A stretch of DNA of 64,000 bases. Source: Cymbomonas tetramitiformis. Taxonomy: Eukaryota > Chlorophyta > Pyramimonadophyceae > Pyramimonadales > Pyramimonadaceae. The position numbers and the translations under genes were made by a program. Shown here piece after piece: positions 43,301 through 53,500 of the stretch; within the stretch, counting starts at the first letter, position 1; each line of letters starts with the position of its first letter. The notes below the pieces were generated by a model, which worked only from the letters and a program-made list of their open reading frames with translations, ran no database searches and was not told the origin of the DNA. Location: assembly GCA_001247695.2 (NCBI GenBank), contig LGRX02035411.1, positions 62,001-126,000 of the forward strand. The letters run 5' to 3'.

Positions 43301-45860
43301 GCCCAGAGGGTGACGGCGGCCCCGCGGCTGGCGTCACTGAAGCGGCGCGAGGCTCAGGCGGATTACAAGATCGTGCAGGATGCCATGCCTGACAACCAGC
43401 AGGTGAGCGCCGTCGCGCGCCCTGTCCGTGCGCACTCGCCCGTAGTGCTGCGCCTCCCACGCTGCTGGCGTTTGCCCGACGGCACCAGCTTGTATGGCCG
43501 TGCGGCTGGGCGCCTTGCCGGCCGCCCCGCTTTATGTGCCTTTGGCTGGCCAACTTCAGCCTTCGTGGCCGAATGTCTCAATATGTCATCAAGTCACTTT
43601 TTGCCCGAGGAGGCCCGGCCAGTGCGGGAGCTGAGGCACTCCCAATAGGGCAGTGGTCAACAGCTGAAGGTGTGTCGGCATCGCCCGCGGCGAACTCAAT
43701 CCGTTGCCGACCGCTGCAGACCATCACTTTGGCACAGTGTCAGATGACGTGTGGGGCTGTGAGGAGGCCCTACATAGAGTGTGTGGTGGATGGCTGCGGG
43801 TGGGCGCCACGTCGGTGTGCTGGGATACCGAGGCGCAGGCAGAGCCTTTGGATGGAGTGTCCATCTGCGGTGAGCAGAGACCAGGATGCGATGCAACGTC
43901 GCACGTAGCAGGAGGTACTGCGCGGAGTGGGTGCAGCGTCGGCTGTGGAAGAAGGAACAGTGTGGAGCAGATGTGACATCGGCGGCAGCAGAAGTGCGGA
44001 GCGCATGTACCGTTGGGCGCGGAGGAAGTGTAGGGCCGACGCTGCATGGGATGCTGAAAACGTGAGAGAGAGAGAGAGCTCCTGCGCTCGCCCGTGGATG
44101 AAGCATGCGCAAGGAGGCGGGGGCGTCGGGGGGCAGATCATGCGTGAAATAGAGGAGTTGAAGGCGGACCACCAGCGAGTCAGTGCTTCGGAGAGTGTGG
44201 ACGACTCAGACTCGTCCACGGAGGCGCGCGCCGCTTCATCATCTGAGGGCTGCCCGGCAGCCACGTCGGTGGTCGAAGGTATGCGTGGGCAGCGATCCTG
44301 CAGGCCCGGCGATGAGCGCAGGCCACTCCCCCGAGGCCTGCGCCGCTGGAGGGTGTGGGGTGTCGCCGGATGTCCCCCAAGCAACCACATTCGTTCCGTG
44401 ATGTCTCCGGCAGCGGGCAGGCAGGGTGTCGTTGGACAAGTACTTGCGGTCTTCGATGCAAGTGGAGTTGGGCTGCGTGTGAGGAGTACGTGGGGCTGCG
44501 GGAGAGGGCGAGGGGCGCAGACGCAGGGGGGCGGTCCTCGGGGGCCTCGGGGGCGCGGCCTCAGGGGAGGCTGGACCTGGCTGCAAGCAAGACCGCGAAG
44601 AAGTTCGCAGCCAAGCTCGGGGAGCCCAAGTCCGCACTGGACTTCGAGCGGGGATGCAAGGTTCTGGCCGGCGACCCGAATGCCCTCGCCACATACATCA
44701 AGGTGTGACAGCCCGTCATGCCTGCAAGGTTGTGCGCCTTCGGCTTCTCTGCTCGCTAGAGTGCTCCTCCCCAGCCGCCACACCGGCAGGATTCTCCCAG
44801 GAGCGGGCCTAGGAGAGGTTGCAGGGGCCCGTATGGGTGAGCGCGAATTGACGGGCGGCGGGATGGAAGAGGCGGGCAGGATATGGACCCGGAGAGCTAC
44901 CCCCACATATTTAAAGATGCGCTCACAGGCGAGCACATCCGCACCTTCGCCAGCACCCTCCGGGACAGCGAGTATCTCGGCTCGGACCGTGAAGCCAGCT
45001 ACGCTGCGCTGCAGGTGCGTCACGCTTTTGAATTATGCTTGTCACTCCCTCGCAAACTTGTATACGCGGGAAATGGGTTGGGATGTTGCGGCCGGCTCAG
45101 TGAACAGATTGTCCACTTCTACAGACAGAATCTTATCAACTGTGTAGAATCTTAACAAGTGTGTGTGTCAGTGCGGATGTGATAATGGGTTTGTACTGGC
45201 TTTGGTGATGGATCTCACACAACGAAGAGAGGAATCCACTTATGCGTGTGTGGGCGTGCTTGTCCTTGGACCGGCTTCTTTGGCGTCGGAAAGCGGCAGC
45301 ATGCCGGCTGCACTATGCACCCACACATTTTCGAATAGTTTGAAAAAGTGGAACCGCTCCGAGCCTTTCTTTTGTCTGATTCATTTTTATGTCGCGGAGG
45401 GCGGATAGGGTGCTCCGCGACTAGACTCCCGAGGGTGCCAGCGCAGCGCGGCACATTGCATTGCAGAAGTTTACCTTTGGCAGCTCGAACAGGGTGTGTT
45501 TTGACGCAGTTTTAGGAGTGGAGCCATGAAGTGTGGTGGCGAGAAATAATGATGGCGGCGCGGAGCATTTATGAAAATGATGCTTCGTAATAACAGAAGC
45601 GGTGACAGTCTTATTGGCCATCACGTATCACGAGATGATGTGCAAGGAGTTTCCCCTGATTAAAATTGGTCTGCACCTCCTGGTGGCAGTAGTGGACGCG
45701 CGAGTATGTTGATTGCTGACCTGGCATGCGTTGTGGGCGATAGGGACTCACCCGAGTGAGCCGCTTCACGATGGCGGCGATGCTCCTCAGCCGCACCGAC
45801 CGCACCTTGCTTCGGTCCCTCATTGACGGCCTGAAACTCGGTGCGTCTCCTTGCCAGTAA
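31395..45860 (+). CDS. RPAP3/SPAG1-like R2TP co-chaperone with five TPR modules
   Basis: About two dozen exons with GT-AG borders form one reading frame. The first recognised exon (31395-31470) encodes KNLDDFIADIENWPPADMQQ, matching the N-terminal DxxxDxENW element of RPAP3 proteins. Five three-motif TPR domains follow, separated by acidic linkers. The gene ends with exons at about 44450-44702, 44880-45014 and 45744-45860 that read as an RPAP3 C-terminal domain (SALDFERGCKVL, ALATYIK, SYPHIFKDALT, VSRFTMAAMLLSRTDRTLL) and stop. RPAP3 and SPAG1 recruit HSP70/HSP90 through TPRs and join PIH1D1 and RUVBL1/2 for assembly of RNA polymerases, PIKKs, snoRNPs and dynein arms. Vertebrate RPAP3 has two TPR domains and SPAG1 three, so five is unusual. 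The true start lies upstream of 31395 and is not identified. Details of the parts are given separately below. Confidence 0.75.
31720..33750 (+). CDS. RPAP3-like gene, TPR module 1 (exons)
   Basis: Exon 31720-31863 holds TPR helix pair 1 (DKGNAMFREGKYIEAEEQYS). Exon 32307-32360 gives TASAVVYSNRSICRLK. Exon 33019-33087 gives IGRFEGAEADASAAIAKDGA. Exon 33273-33333 gives FLRRAQARRALGKKQAALE. A further exon near 33660-33760 (MQPSMPGIDSDIRGLREELA) fits the capping helix. This module is the most divergent of the five. The introns between carry two minisatellites (32573-32735 and 32782-33007). Confidence 0.65.
32573..32735. repeat. 20-bp intronic minisatellite
   Basis: About eight copies of CTCGCATCCTGTGACACGGC, almost perfect, inside an intron of the RPAP3-like gene. 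Confidence 0.9.
32782..33007. repeat. 45-bp intronic minisatellite
   Basis: Five copies with an exact 45-bp period, anchored by CTGTCATATGCCGGCGCTGA at 32782, 32827, 32872, 32917 and 32962. The array ends a few bases before the acceptor of the exon at 33019. Confidence 0.9.
33763..34615. repeat. 15-16 bp minisatellite, CCCCCTAGAAGGCGAT
   Basis: About fifty degenerate copies, the longest of the intronic arrays in the RPAP3-like gene. Frames across it are artefacts of the period. Confidence 0.9.
34685..35006 (+). CDS. RPAP3-like gene, acidic linker of 93-bp coding repeats
   Basis: A 93-bp unit encodes a 31-residue repeat, RKRLVVEESDEESDDEAATK followed by SAAPPATPAPA. There are about 3.3 copies. 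The last turns into EESDEESEE before a donor at 35006. The first copy has lost frame through small indels, so the exon may begin at the second. LVVEE resembles the VVIEE stretch just after TPR2 in human RPAP3. Confidence 0.6.
35190..35395. repeat. 23/40-bp intronic minisatellite
   Basis: Alternating GCGCGAGCACTCGGCTGACT and GAAGCCGCGAGCTGGCTGCA units in an intron of the RPAP3-like gene. A 33-bp triplicate (TATACTGGGGGTTCACGCGC type) follows at 35648-35736 and ends in the acceptor of the next exon. Confidence 0.8.
35737..37110 (+). CDS. RPAP3-like gene, TPR module 2 (exons)
   Basis: Exon 35737-35970 encodes a Pro-rich lead, then SQGNALFAKGDIEGALKCYT, RSLELRPDNTPVLANRAAAY and LK. Exon 36309-36369 gives FQEAEADCSAVLMQDASYVK. 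Exon 37009-37110 gives VYHRRALARKGLGKLSEAAE and DMRVLCGFLPQDAQ. This is a complete three-motif TPR domain with the NRAAAYLK and HRRALARKGLGK signatures of HSP-binding TPRs. Long introns separate the exons. Confidence 0.75.
37296..37566. repeat. 23-bp intronic minisatellite, CTTCTTCTGCACTGCCACTA
   Basis: About eleven copies of a pyrimidine-rich unit in the intron after TPR module 2. Confidence 0.85.
37680..38152 (+). CDS. RPAP3-like gene, second acidic linker (two exons)
   Basis: An exon ending at 37944 encodes VKQELNELLHSLESSAPQPD, the QLNVEESEDDEEEQ motif and TRLVVEESEEDEEEADAD. Its acceptor is near 37670-37692. Exon 38075-38152 encodes PPTPARKRLVVEEEEEDDE. These are three more copies of the RLVVEE motif, joined to module 3. 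Confidence 0.65.
38567..39005. repeat. 26-29 bp intronic minisatellite, GAGCGGTGTGGTGATGCGGC
   Basis: About sixteen degenerate copies in the intron before TPR module 3, ending just before the acceptor at 39021. Confidence 0.85.
39022..39607 (+). CDS. RPAP3-like gene, TPR module 3 (two exons)
   Basis: Exon 39022-39309 (96 codons) opens with RRRLVVEESDEEDEEDE, then VEGNALFAKNDIEGALKCYT and onward to NRAAAFLQ. Exon 39428-39607 (60 codons) carries FFTEAEADCTAALHLGADER, HHRRAVARRHLGSWQTALED and YEVVSAALPGNEQ. The first-helix exon shares a long near-identical DNA stretch with those at 35.86 and 42.70 kb. Confidence 0.75.
39814..41243 (+). CDS. RPAP3-like gene, TPR module 4 and linker (three exons)
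   Basis: Exon 39814-39893 (EVKEAEQQRRAAEHKEQGNS) joins in phase to exon 40232-40340 (FRNGDFAGAIESYSESLQLA to NRAAALLK). Exon 40896-41243 (LGRSAEAEEDATQAIERDAS, AYHRRAQARRNLGQLQAALE, DYEVVLRGHPDAEVVQQEVE) then ends in TRLVVEESDEESEEEEEEEE. It is a complete TPR domain, less similar to modules 2, 3 and 5. Confidence 0.75.
39995..40160. repeat. 21-bp intronic minisatellite, ACGGAGGGAGAGGCCGAACAG
   Basis: About eight copies in the intron between the first two exons of TPR module 4. The period is a multiple of three, so the reading frames stay open, but splice sites place it in an intron. Confidence 0.85.
41431..41910 (+). CDS. RPAP3-like gene, third acidic linker (two exons)
   Basis: Exon 41431-41511 encodes VPPTPGRTRLVVEDSDEEDE. 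Exon 41776-41910 encodes PPTPARTRLVVEESEEEEEE and an acidic tail to VAKE. The two exons look like duplicates of one ancestral linker exon. Both are phase 0, which allows duplication without frame damage. Confidence 0.7.
42647..43402 (+). CDS. RPAP3-like gene, TPR module 5 (two exons)
   Basis: Exon 42647-42874 (76 codons) encodes VEGNALFAKGDIEGALKCYT through NRAAAYLKGLDFANAELDCS to GYIK. Exon 43265-43402 (46 codons) encodes AHHRRAVARRHIAQRVTAAP and ADYKIVQDAMPDNQQ. The third motif is less regular than in the other modules. Confidence 0.7.
44450..45860 (+). CDS. RPAP3-like gene, RPAP3 C-terminal domain (three exons)
   Basis: The exon ending at 44702 carries AASKTAKKFAAKLGEPKSAL, DFERGCKVLAGDPNALATYI and K; its 5' border is uncertain (near 44450). 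Exon 44880-45014 carries MDPESYPHIFKDALTGEHIR and TFASTLRDSEYLGSDREASY. Exon 45744-45860 carries GLTRVSRFTMAAMLLSRTDR, TLLRSLIDGLKLG and the stop at 45858. In R2TP the C-terminal domain of RPAP3 docks on RUVBL2, so this end argues for RPAP3/SPAG1 over other TPR co-chaperones. The last exon shares the RFxMAxMxxSxTxxxxxR pattern with human RPAP3. Confidence 0.75.
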
Positions 45861-47345
45861 TCTCCTTACCAGTAATCTCCTTGCCAGTATATTGGAAACC
45901 ACGTTGAAGACATCATATAAAAGCCGGCTGGCTAAACGAAGCTTCCAGAGTGGTGATCCTTCTCTGGCGCTTCCTTGCTGCGGGATGGCCATCTGGAGTT
46001 GAAGGACCCTGAGAGTTGAAATATGCAAACCTAAAGAGTGCCACGTCAGCATGGAGCCGTGTGAAGCAGGAACAAACCGGATGGGTGCTTAAGTGGTGAG
46101 TGCGGAACGTGCTTTTGGTGTTGCCAGCAGATGAGGGCCAATCAGCTGCCTTGAAGGTCAAATATCAATTGTAGCGCAGCTGTCACATACCGGCGCACAA
46201 AGTGCTGCCCTAATTGTAAGTGTACCGTAGGATCATCGATGAGGTGCAGGATCAATCGTATCTATAATTAGAAGGTGTCAGTGGTCAGGACTGCATGTTT
46301 TCCCATCGCTTGCCATCTTGGGAAATGGTGTCTGAGGGGTAAATGATTGTACCACTAGATTGTAGAACTGATGCACTATATACTGGCGCACCACCATATA
46401 TTGGAACGGGTGCAATATATAGTGAAACTGGCACATTATTCAATGTACAAGTTCCGCCAAGGGGACCACTATATAGTGCATCACCTCCATTATATAGTGT
46501 ACCACCCCCACTGTATAGTGATTGACCGCAAGCCTGTCGTCTCTGATCATAGCACTAATATCTACGTTCATTCCCGATTGTTCAGACTAGAACTCAAATC
46601 GATGTCATGTTCATGTCGAAAACTAGCGATTTAAGAACCGAACCCCATCCCCCCCCACATCCCCAGGGGTAAAGGGTGGGCGCAATGCGAAGATAGAAAA
46701 TTAATCGACACACCGTTCCCATTTACAACATCCCGATGGCATCTCCGCGCGCCACGAACGCCACTATGTAGTAGAAACGCACGTCCCGCTGAGAAACGCG
46801 TTCTTCGAAAGTAAATTTGGATTATGTGCTCTATTTCCCCCAAGGTTTTCTATTGCTTTTTGGCTTGAGATGTGAAGTTTCAGTTTATGATGTAAATGAT
46901 CGGGTATCGGTATGAGTAGTTTTTCAGCAGAAAGATTTATTTCGTGTAAAGAGCCAAAATAAGTGGGCCTTGAAACTCGTTCTATATTCGATTGTTCATT
47001 ATTGACTATAGTCTATCGTATGAGTCAACAGTCGTGCTCGATGCTGAGTTGAGTTGATGCCTGTCTGTCTGCTGACTTTTGGGACATAGACTGCCCTTAA
47101 CCGGGCGGGAATGACAAAAACATGATCACAAATCGAGGGATGTATCATTATATCGGGGTACGCGGGACTTGGGGTGACGCGGACTCGTACGACATGACGC
47201 AACAGGCTCAAATGGGTTGGGCTATTGGGAGCAACTGGGAGTGAAATAGTCATGGCTTGAAATGTGATGTGCCCCTACCGCAATATTTGGCGGTGGGTGC
47301 ATGTAGAGCAGGCGGGGGCTTGGGGGTGCATGATGAAGCGGGCAG
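45861..47345. other. intergenic DNA with an AT-palindrome cluster
   Basis: No gene recognised. Begins with three TCCTTGCCAGTAA-type words. At 46370-46525 a degenerate tandem array of about 21-bp units carries TATATAGTG palindromes (for example CACTATATAGTG at 46468). The remainder has only chance frames. Confidence 0.5.
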
Positions 47346-47892
47346 TGGAATGTATAGTATGTATATAAGGACAATCATATATGTCAGTCTGCAATAAAAC
47401 GAAGGTGGCCAGCGGTGGTCATGGTGCCACGCTGCGAATTAAGATGCGATAATGAAATACTATACGTGTTTTATTAGCGGCGGGGCGGAAACTGCAGAAT
47501 GACGGTTGCTGACGTGGCACCTCACGGCGAGGGGTGAAAGAGGAGGAGATGCTCAACCCCACCTCATGGGGGGTGAAAGTCACACCGCCTCATCGTGAAG
47601 GTATGCGGTGTCATGCCAATGACAGGGTCGCGCAATGCATACACCCTACGTCCTAACCCACAAGAGCTAGTGTTAGAGGCCCAAGGGAACCTCGTTTTCA
47701 TGCCAACTAGCGGCGCATTCACGCATGGGTGTTGGATTATCATCTCTACTCCGAGCGATCGGGCTACATCGTCTAAAAACAAGTTCCCACTAAAGGGGCG
47801 ATCGAGCTGCTGGGCAGCTAAGATGTTCGTTCGTGCTTCACGATGTCGATGTTGCGGCGTTTGCATGTGGGCGATAGTGTCCACGCGGTGAA

Positions 47893-48154
47893 TCAACCGA
47901 TTCCCGCGCGGGGCCATGGCGCAACACGGCCAAGCACCACCAGTAGAGGCAAGTGGTAGAGGGATAGGTCGCAGGAGTCAAAGCACTCGTCGTAGTCGAT
48001 GGTGCATGCGATGGACGCGAGTTTGGTGTCTGGTGCGCAAACACCGCCATATCGTAGCCAGGGGCAGTAAGTCCTTGGCGCATCCGAAGGCGCACCAGCA
48101 GGCCAGCACGTCGTACACGGCATGCATGCGGAGACGCCGACGCGCAGTAGCCAT
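47893..48154 (-). pseudogene. 141-aa-family ORF of element H, shortened and frameshifted
   Basis: ATG at 48154 opens MATARRRLRMHAVYDVLACW. The homology then moves to another frame with YGGVCAPDTKLASIACTIDY, LLVVLGRVAPWPRAGIG and stop at 47893. About 160 nt of the family length are missing. Confidence 0.5.
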
Positions 48155-48534
48155 AAAGTGAGGAGACTGTAGCCGCAGAATCTGTCGTGGAAACGATAGG
48201 GTTTGCGTGAGGAAGGACAACCTTTTCGTGAAAACGACCAATCCCAGCAATGACGAAGGAGTCAAATCTGTGTTGAATTTGATGGGGGAAACGCCGGTCG
48301 GGTCAAAATCGTCGCGCAGTAATCGACGAGGTTTTTTTAAGGCCGAGAGTGCTCACTTTTTGTAGGCGATTTTAAGATCGAGTCAGTAGTACCCCCTCCC
48401 CCCACCCGCCATCTTCGGTGACCAAGGTCGGAAGCCCCCCACGCATGGGGAAAGCGGGAAACTCGAAATCCTAAGTCGGTAGTCTCCCCACCCACCCGAG
48501 TTTTGGGCATGAAAATTTACGGACTTGCCGCGCC

Positions 48535-48868
48535 GGGAAGTTGTGGGGTTGCTCGGGGGTGTTATGAGGCAAATTATAGGGGTATCAGAGGGGTGTCAAG
48601 GAGTTGTAAAGGGCGTTAGCCGAGAAGTTGTGGGATTCTTTAGGGGTACTGTCGGGTAAATTATCAGAGGGGCAGCAGGGGGGTGTCAAGGGGTACGTTG
48701 TAAAGGAAGTTAGGCGGGAAGTTGTGGGGTATATTCAGGGGTGTTATGTATCAGATTAGAGGGGTAGCAGGGGGGTGTCAAGGGGTTGTAAAGGGCGTTA
48801 GCTGGGATGTTGTGGGGTCATTCAAGGGTGTCATGGGGCAAATTAGAGGGGTATCAGGGGGTTGTCAA
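48535..48868. repeat. minisatellite of about 87-95 bp units
   Basis: About 3.7 copies of a G-rich unit starting AAGTTGTGGGGTT and containing GGGGTGTCAAGG and GTTGTAAAGGGCGTTAG. It abuts, and seems to have removed, the inner edge of element H's right LTR. Confidence 0.8.
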
Positions 48869-49012
48869 CTAAGATGAGATAATGAAATGCCATAAGTGTT
48901 TCATTAGCGGGACAGAAACTGCATAATGACGGGTGCTGACGTGGCACCTCGGGGCGAGGGGTGAAACAGGAGGAGATGCTCAACCCCACCGCCTTATCGG
49001 GGGTGAAAGTCA

Positions 49013-50560
49013 CACTCCCCATCAGTGCACACGGTGGGTTACTGACTCGGTGCTGCCTTGGTTGTTCGCGTGATTCGGGTCGTGGAGATTAGGTGAAAAT
49101 GCCCGTAATGCTGGTTGTTAGGGCATTGTCTGTGCTCGTGGAGGATCCTTAAATTGAGGTTCTGTATCAATTCCATCGATCTATCGATATATCGAAACTT
49201 TGCTATTATCAAAATCAGAATCGATCGATTACAAGTCGAAAAAATCAATATCGATCGATCAAACACGGGAAATAATCGCGGGATTGATCGATAAGCATCA
49301 CCCCAACCGATCCTTAACCTCGTTGGTGGCCGCCCCCTAAAGCATGGCTACCACTCACACTGGACGTGTCCTTCACCGACCCCGATACTTAGCTTTGAGT
49401 TGTTGATTCTTCCACTCTTGTTGAGATGGAATTTATACCCTACAGGGGGCGCCATGTATTGTGGGAGTAGCCCCCCTTGATAATTTGCTCCTTGGACTTG
49501 GGTACTTTCAGGGCCTTGCCCTCTACAGCGCGACGTGATTGTTGTATAAAGTGTATCCGAAACAGGATTTCGCACAGGTCATGGTCTGCACCGCCTTTTG
49601 CGTTATTCCGATTTTGCAGCACTACGTTTAGCCTACGCGGATGGTAGCAGTCTCTCCTTAAAAAACGTCGTTATACACATAGGCTAAATGCATACAATTA
49701 AAGGAGCGAACCGAATACATTCTCATAAAAAAATAGCATAATAAAAGTTACTATCAGTGAGGAGCTATGTTCACCTTCCAAGCACTGTGATCTAACAACG
49801 GTCTTGCAAAACTCTCATAAGTTTCCGACATCTAAGATCACCCTTTGCCCTTACAACTCCTCTAGTCATATGTAGACAACATCGAGAAGGTCTTACATTT
49901 GCATTATTTCATCTGCACAGACAGAAAAACAGCATACCCGCTGAAGTAGTGCGCACATGGCGATACTGATGGGACAATCTGATCTCAAGTCAGCAGCCGC
50001 AATATAGGCAATTGTTTAATGAAAAGAAGGCAGCAAGTGGGGGAGCTTGCCCCTGGCGTTGCTTGGGGCAAGCTCGCTGCATGTAAGCTTCTCCAAACCG
50101 CAATCACACAACATGATTCTGACTTCGCCAACACCTTTTAGCAAACTGACTTACTCAATGCCGCAGAGCTGTGAGTGCTTTCGCAAATTTCCTCAGTGCC
50201 GCAGAGCCGTGAGCACGCCGCGTGGTTGTCGCCTCTGACTTGTGCAGACTGGCGAAGACAGAGTTAGCGTAACCAAACATCATTGTCACAGGGAGCATAT
50301 ACAAAACGCGCCGAGCGTGGGAGAGGCTGGCCCCAGCGAGAGTTTAGGGTTTAAGTTTAGGGCGCACCGATGAAATCAATCTCAAGATGGCAACTACTTT
50401 GTTCAACCATCAAGGCTCCCTGCAGGTTCCGCACGTCGCTCTTCGAGATAGGATTACCTGATGGCACCCATCCTTTTAGGAACAATCGTAAATTGCGTAT
50501 GATTTGTAAGCCCTGCAAGCGTAATCAATTTGCTCTATCCTGCCCTCTCCATTTCCCTTC
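49013..50560. other. intergenic DNA, no gene recognised
   Basis: Includes an AT-rich stretch of CGATCGAT words (49170-49290). Otherwise only short frames without family signals. Part of it is the 3' flank of the F-box/LRR gene on the minus strand. Confidence 0.4.
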
Positions 50561-53500
50561 TCAGCTTCCGCGACATTCGCACGATGCCATCTCAAAGGTC
50601 ATGCAGGGGAAGCGTTCGGTCTTGGCGCCTGTGCCTCTGCCTAAGGTGGGAGGGTTCTAGGTTGGGGTTCGGGGGTTTGGGGGATGCTCTCTCTCACCGC
50701 GCAGGTCGAGGAGGCGAAGTTGCAACACACCGCCCGCCGGAAGCCCCTGAGCCAACGCGGCCGCGCACCGAGACCCGATGCCGTTGTCGCGCAGCGACAC
50801 CGACGTCAGGCGCGGGTTTGCGCCGAAGGCCGCTACCAGAGCTCGCAGCCCGTCATCGCACTCCGCGCCGCCGCTCGAGCGACCAGCGAGCGCGTTTCCC
50901 TGCAGGTCTACGGTGTGCAGCAAGCTGCCACGTCTCCCCATGCGCAGCTCGGCCGCAAGCAGCATCGCACCCCACGGGCCGAGATTCTGCCCGGACATGT
51001 CCAGCTGTCGCACGTCAGGCTCAAGCCCAAACAGAGTGGTCAGCGTGCCGCTCTTCCGAAACGCCTCAATGAGAATCGCCGCGCCCGCCGCCCCCAAATC
51101 CCGGAGGTCGCCCTGCAGGTCCGCGGAGGTCAGCGACTGGCTGAGGCCCAGGCCCTCCGCCAGAGCGGCGGCGCCTCGGGGGCCGAGCTTGGTGGGCCGC
51201 AGGCTCAGCGCCGCGAGCGCCGTGCTCCCCTTCAGAACGCCGGATATGGCCCGGAAGCCACCCGCAACATCGTGGGACCCGGCAGCGGATCCGATCTCCT
51301 GATCCCCGAGGAGCAGGGTGCGCGCGGACTCGCCGTTGGCCCCCGGGTCGAGATCGGAGGCGAGGAGCACCGCGCCCCATGGCCCGAGCGGGCGGTGCGC
51401 CAGGCGCACCGTCGTCGCCCCGGGCTGGAGGCCGCAAAGAGTCTTCAGAGAGGGGGTCCGCTTTCTTGCGGCGACGAGCGCGTCTGCCCCCTCCGGCCCC
51501 ACGCTGTTGCCCACCAGGTTCAGAGCGGTGAGCCCGTGGCCAAGCCGCGGAGGTCCCCCCAGAGCCGCCGCGCCCCTCGGTCCCATGTGAGTGGCCCCCA
51601 GATCGAGCTCCGTCAGACACGTGTTCCCCTGCAGGCCCGCCGCGAGGGCCTCGAACCCCGCCGCCTCATCGTCGTCGCCCTGCCCTGCGTCACCTCCGAG
51701 CGCGTTGCCATGGAGCACAAGCGCGCTCACCGCGCCCCGCAGCAGCCCTCCAGCCACCAGCCCCACCAGGTGCGCCGGCTGCAGGCCATTGAGGCTGAGA
51801 TCTAGGCTCCGCAGAGCCGCGCTGCCCATCACCGCCTTCCCCAGCGCCTCCGACCCTTCCACAGTCAAGCTGTCCAGCAGGTTGTTGCGGAGGCAGAGCG
51901 CGCACAACGGCCCGCGGAGCACCCCTCCATCCACAAGCGCCTCCACGCCGGCCCCATCGATGCCGTTCCCGCCCAGCTCCAGCACCCGCAGACTCGCGAG
52001 TCTGCACCGGGCTCTCTGACCGAGGAGCTTGAGTGGCATCAGGGACTCTTGCAGGTCCTCCACGTCATCGGCATCTCGGTCATCGGCATCCAGGTCATCG
52101 TCATCATAGTCAGAGTCATCAAAGTCAAAACTGTCATATCCTCGTCGGACCCGACCCTCGGAGCGAGCCGCCAGATCGTTGTTGCTGAGGTCCAGAGACT
52201 GCAGCGAGCGGTTGGCTCTGAGCCCTGCGGCCAGCGCCGCCCCGCCAACAGGCCCAATGAAGTTGCCTTTCAACGAGAGAGAGGTAAGGGTTGTGGTGCG
52301 CTCCAAGGCATCTCCCAGCGCGCGCATCCCCTCGTTTACGAGGTACACCCCGCCAAACTCATCAGTAACGCCGATACCCCCATGCTCGTCCCGGCCTGCC
52401 AGGGTGCAACCATCTAGAATCAGTGTGCGAAGCGATTTGCTGCGCCCCAGCCCGTCCGCCAGCGCCTCCGCGCCGGCCGTGTCCAGCATCCCATCCCCGG
52501 TGTCCAGAAACAGCATCAGCGCGTGGCCTGCGCCCACCATGCCCCACACAAGCCAGGCGTGGAGACATTGCCATACGCGGCCGCTCGGAACGAAAAGCGG
52601 ATTCCCGGAAGCTGCCGGGGGAGGCGCCTGCCAGGCCAGCTCCGCGTTCCGAATTCAACCGCGCGGAGAGAAGGAGGCGGCGACGAGGCGGTCGAGAGAG
52701 AGCAGTTCCCGGGATGCTGATGAAAGGGCTCGGGAGGTGGTCACGCGCTGACGGGCGGTGCAATCTTGGCAGAACTCCCCGAGCCGTCGGATCGTCGATG
52801 ATCGACGCGGGAATGCAATGAGCTTGAGGCCCGCCTCTCGGGCGCGGCAGGGGCCCACAGGTCGCCGCGGGCCCCATGCAGGCCGCTTCGTGAAACGAGG
52901 GGGTGGGCGCTTCGGAGGCGCGCGCCAGAGGCGGCCCAGGTTGGTGCGGCACAGACCAGCCACGAGACGGAGGTGCGCTGCAGTGGCGCGCGCGCCGCAA
53001 CCGGGGAGGGCCTCACCGGAGAGGTTGAGAGTGTGCAGCGAGCTGGTCACCGCCAGCGCGGCTCCTAGAACCACCAAGTCCGGGGCAGTGAGCCTGGCGC
53101 TGCCGAAGGCTCCACCGCTGTGATCCAGTTCCGCGAGCTCATTCCTCCGCAGCGGCCCGATGGGCAGCGGCTTCCCCCGCGAGACAGTGACGGTTTCCAC
53201 TGAGCTGTCCCTGAGCAGCGCTGCCGCGAGATCCCTGAGGTGCTCCGTGGCATCCTCCCATGGGCGATATTCGTTGAAGTCACCGTAGTCATACCTAGCG
53301 TAGAGCTCATGGCCTGCGCGCCGCCCGGGCGTCATGCCGCAATACGGTCATCCCGCTCACGGAATGGCGCTATTAAGAAAAGCGGACCTCCAAGCATCCC
53401 TAGACCCAGTCTAGCATTGCTCACAGAGACAGTTCCGGGCCATGTTCGTTCACCTAACTTGCGCCCACTTGGCCTCTGGTTTTGAAACCGTTCGACTGGG

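Larger units (their letters stand above)
47350..49012 (-). mobile_element. miniature LTR element H, decayed
   Basis: The left LTR ends at 47582 (its outer edge, near 47350, is not fixed) and the truncated right LTR is 48869-49012. Shared words include GTTGCTGACGTGGCACCTC, GGCGAGGGGTGAAA and GAGGAGATGCTCAACCCCAC. In element sense (minus) the LTR starts TGACTTTCACC, preceded by a decayed UUCG/PPT module. The right LTR is cut by a minisatellite at 48535-48868. The interior retains a broken member of the 141-aa ORF family. Confidence 0.65.

Noticed and set aside
43927..45147. 400-codon frames on both strands around 43.8-45.1 kb
   Set aside because: Low-complexity GC-rich frames through introns of the RPAP3-like gene. 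Exons with family signatures and splice sites lie in other frames.
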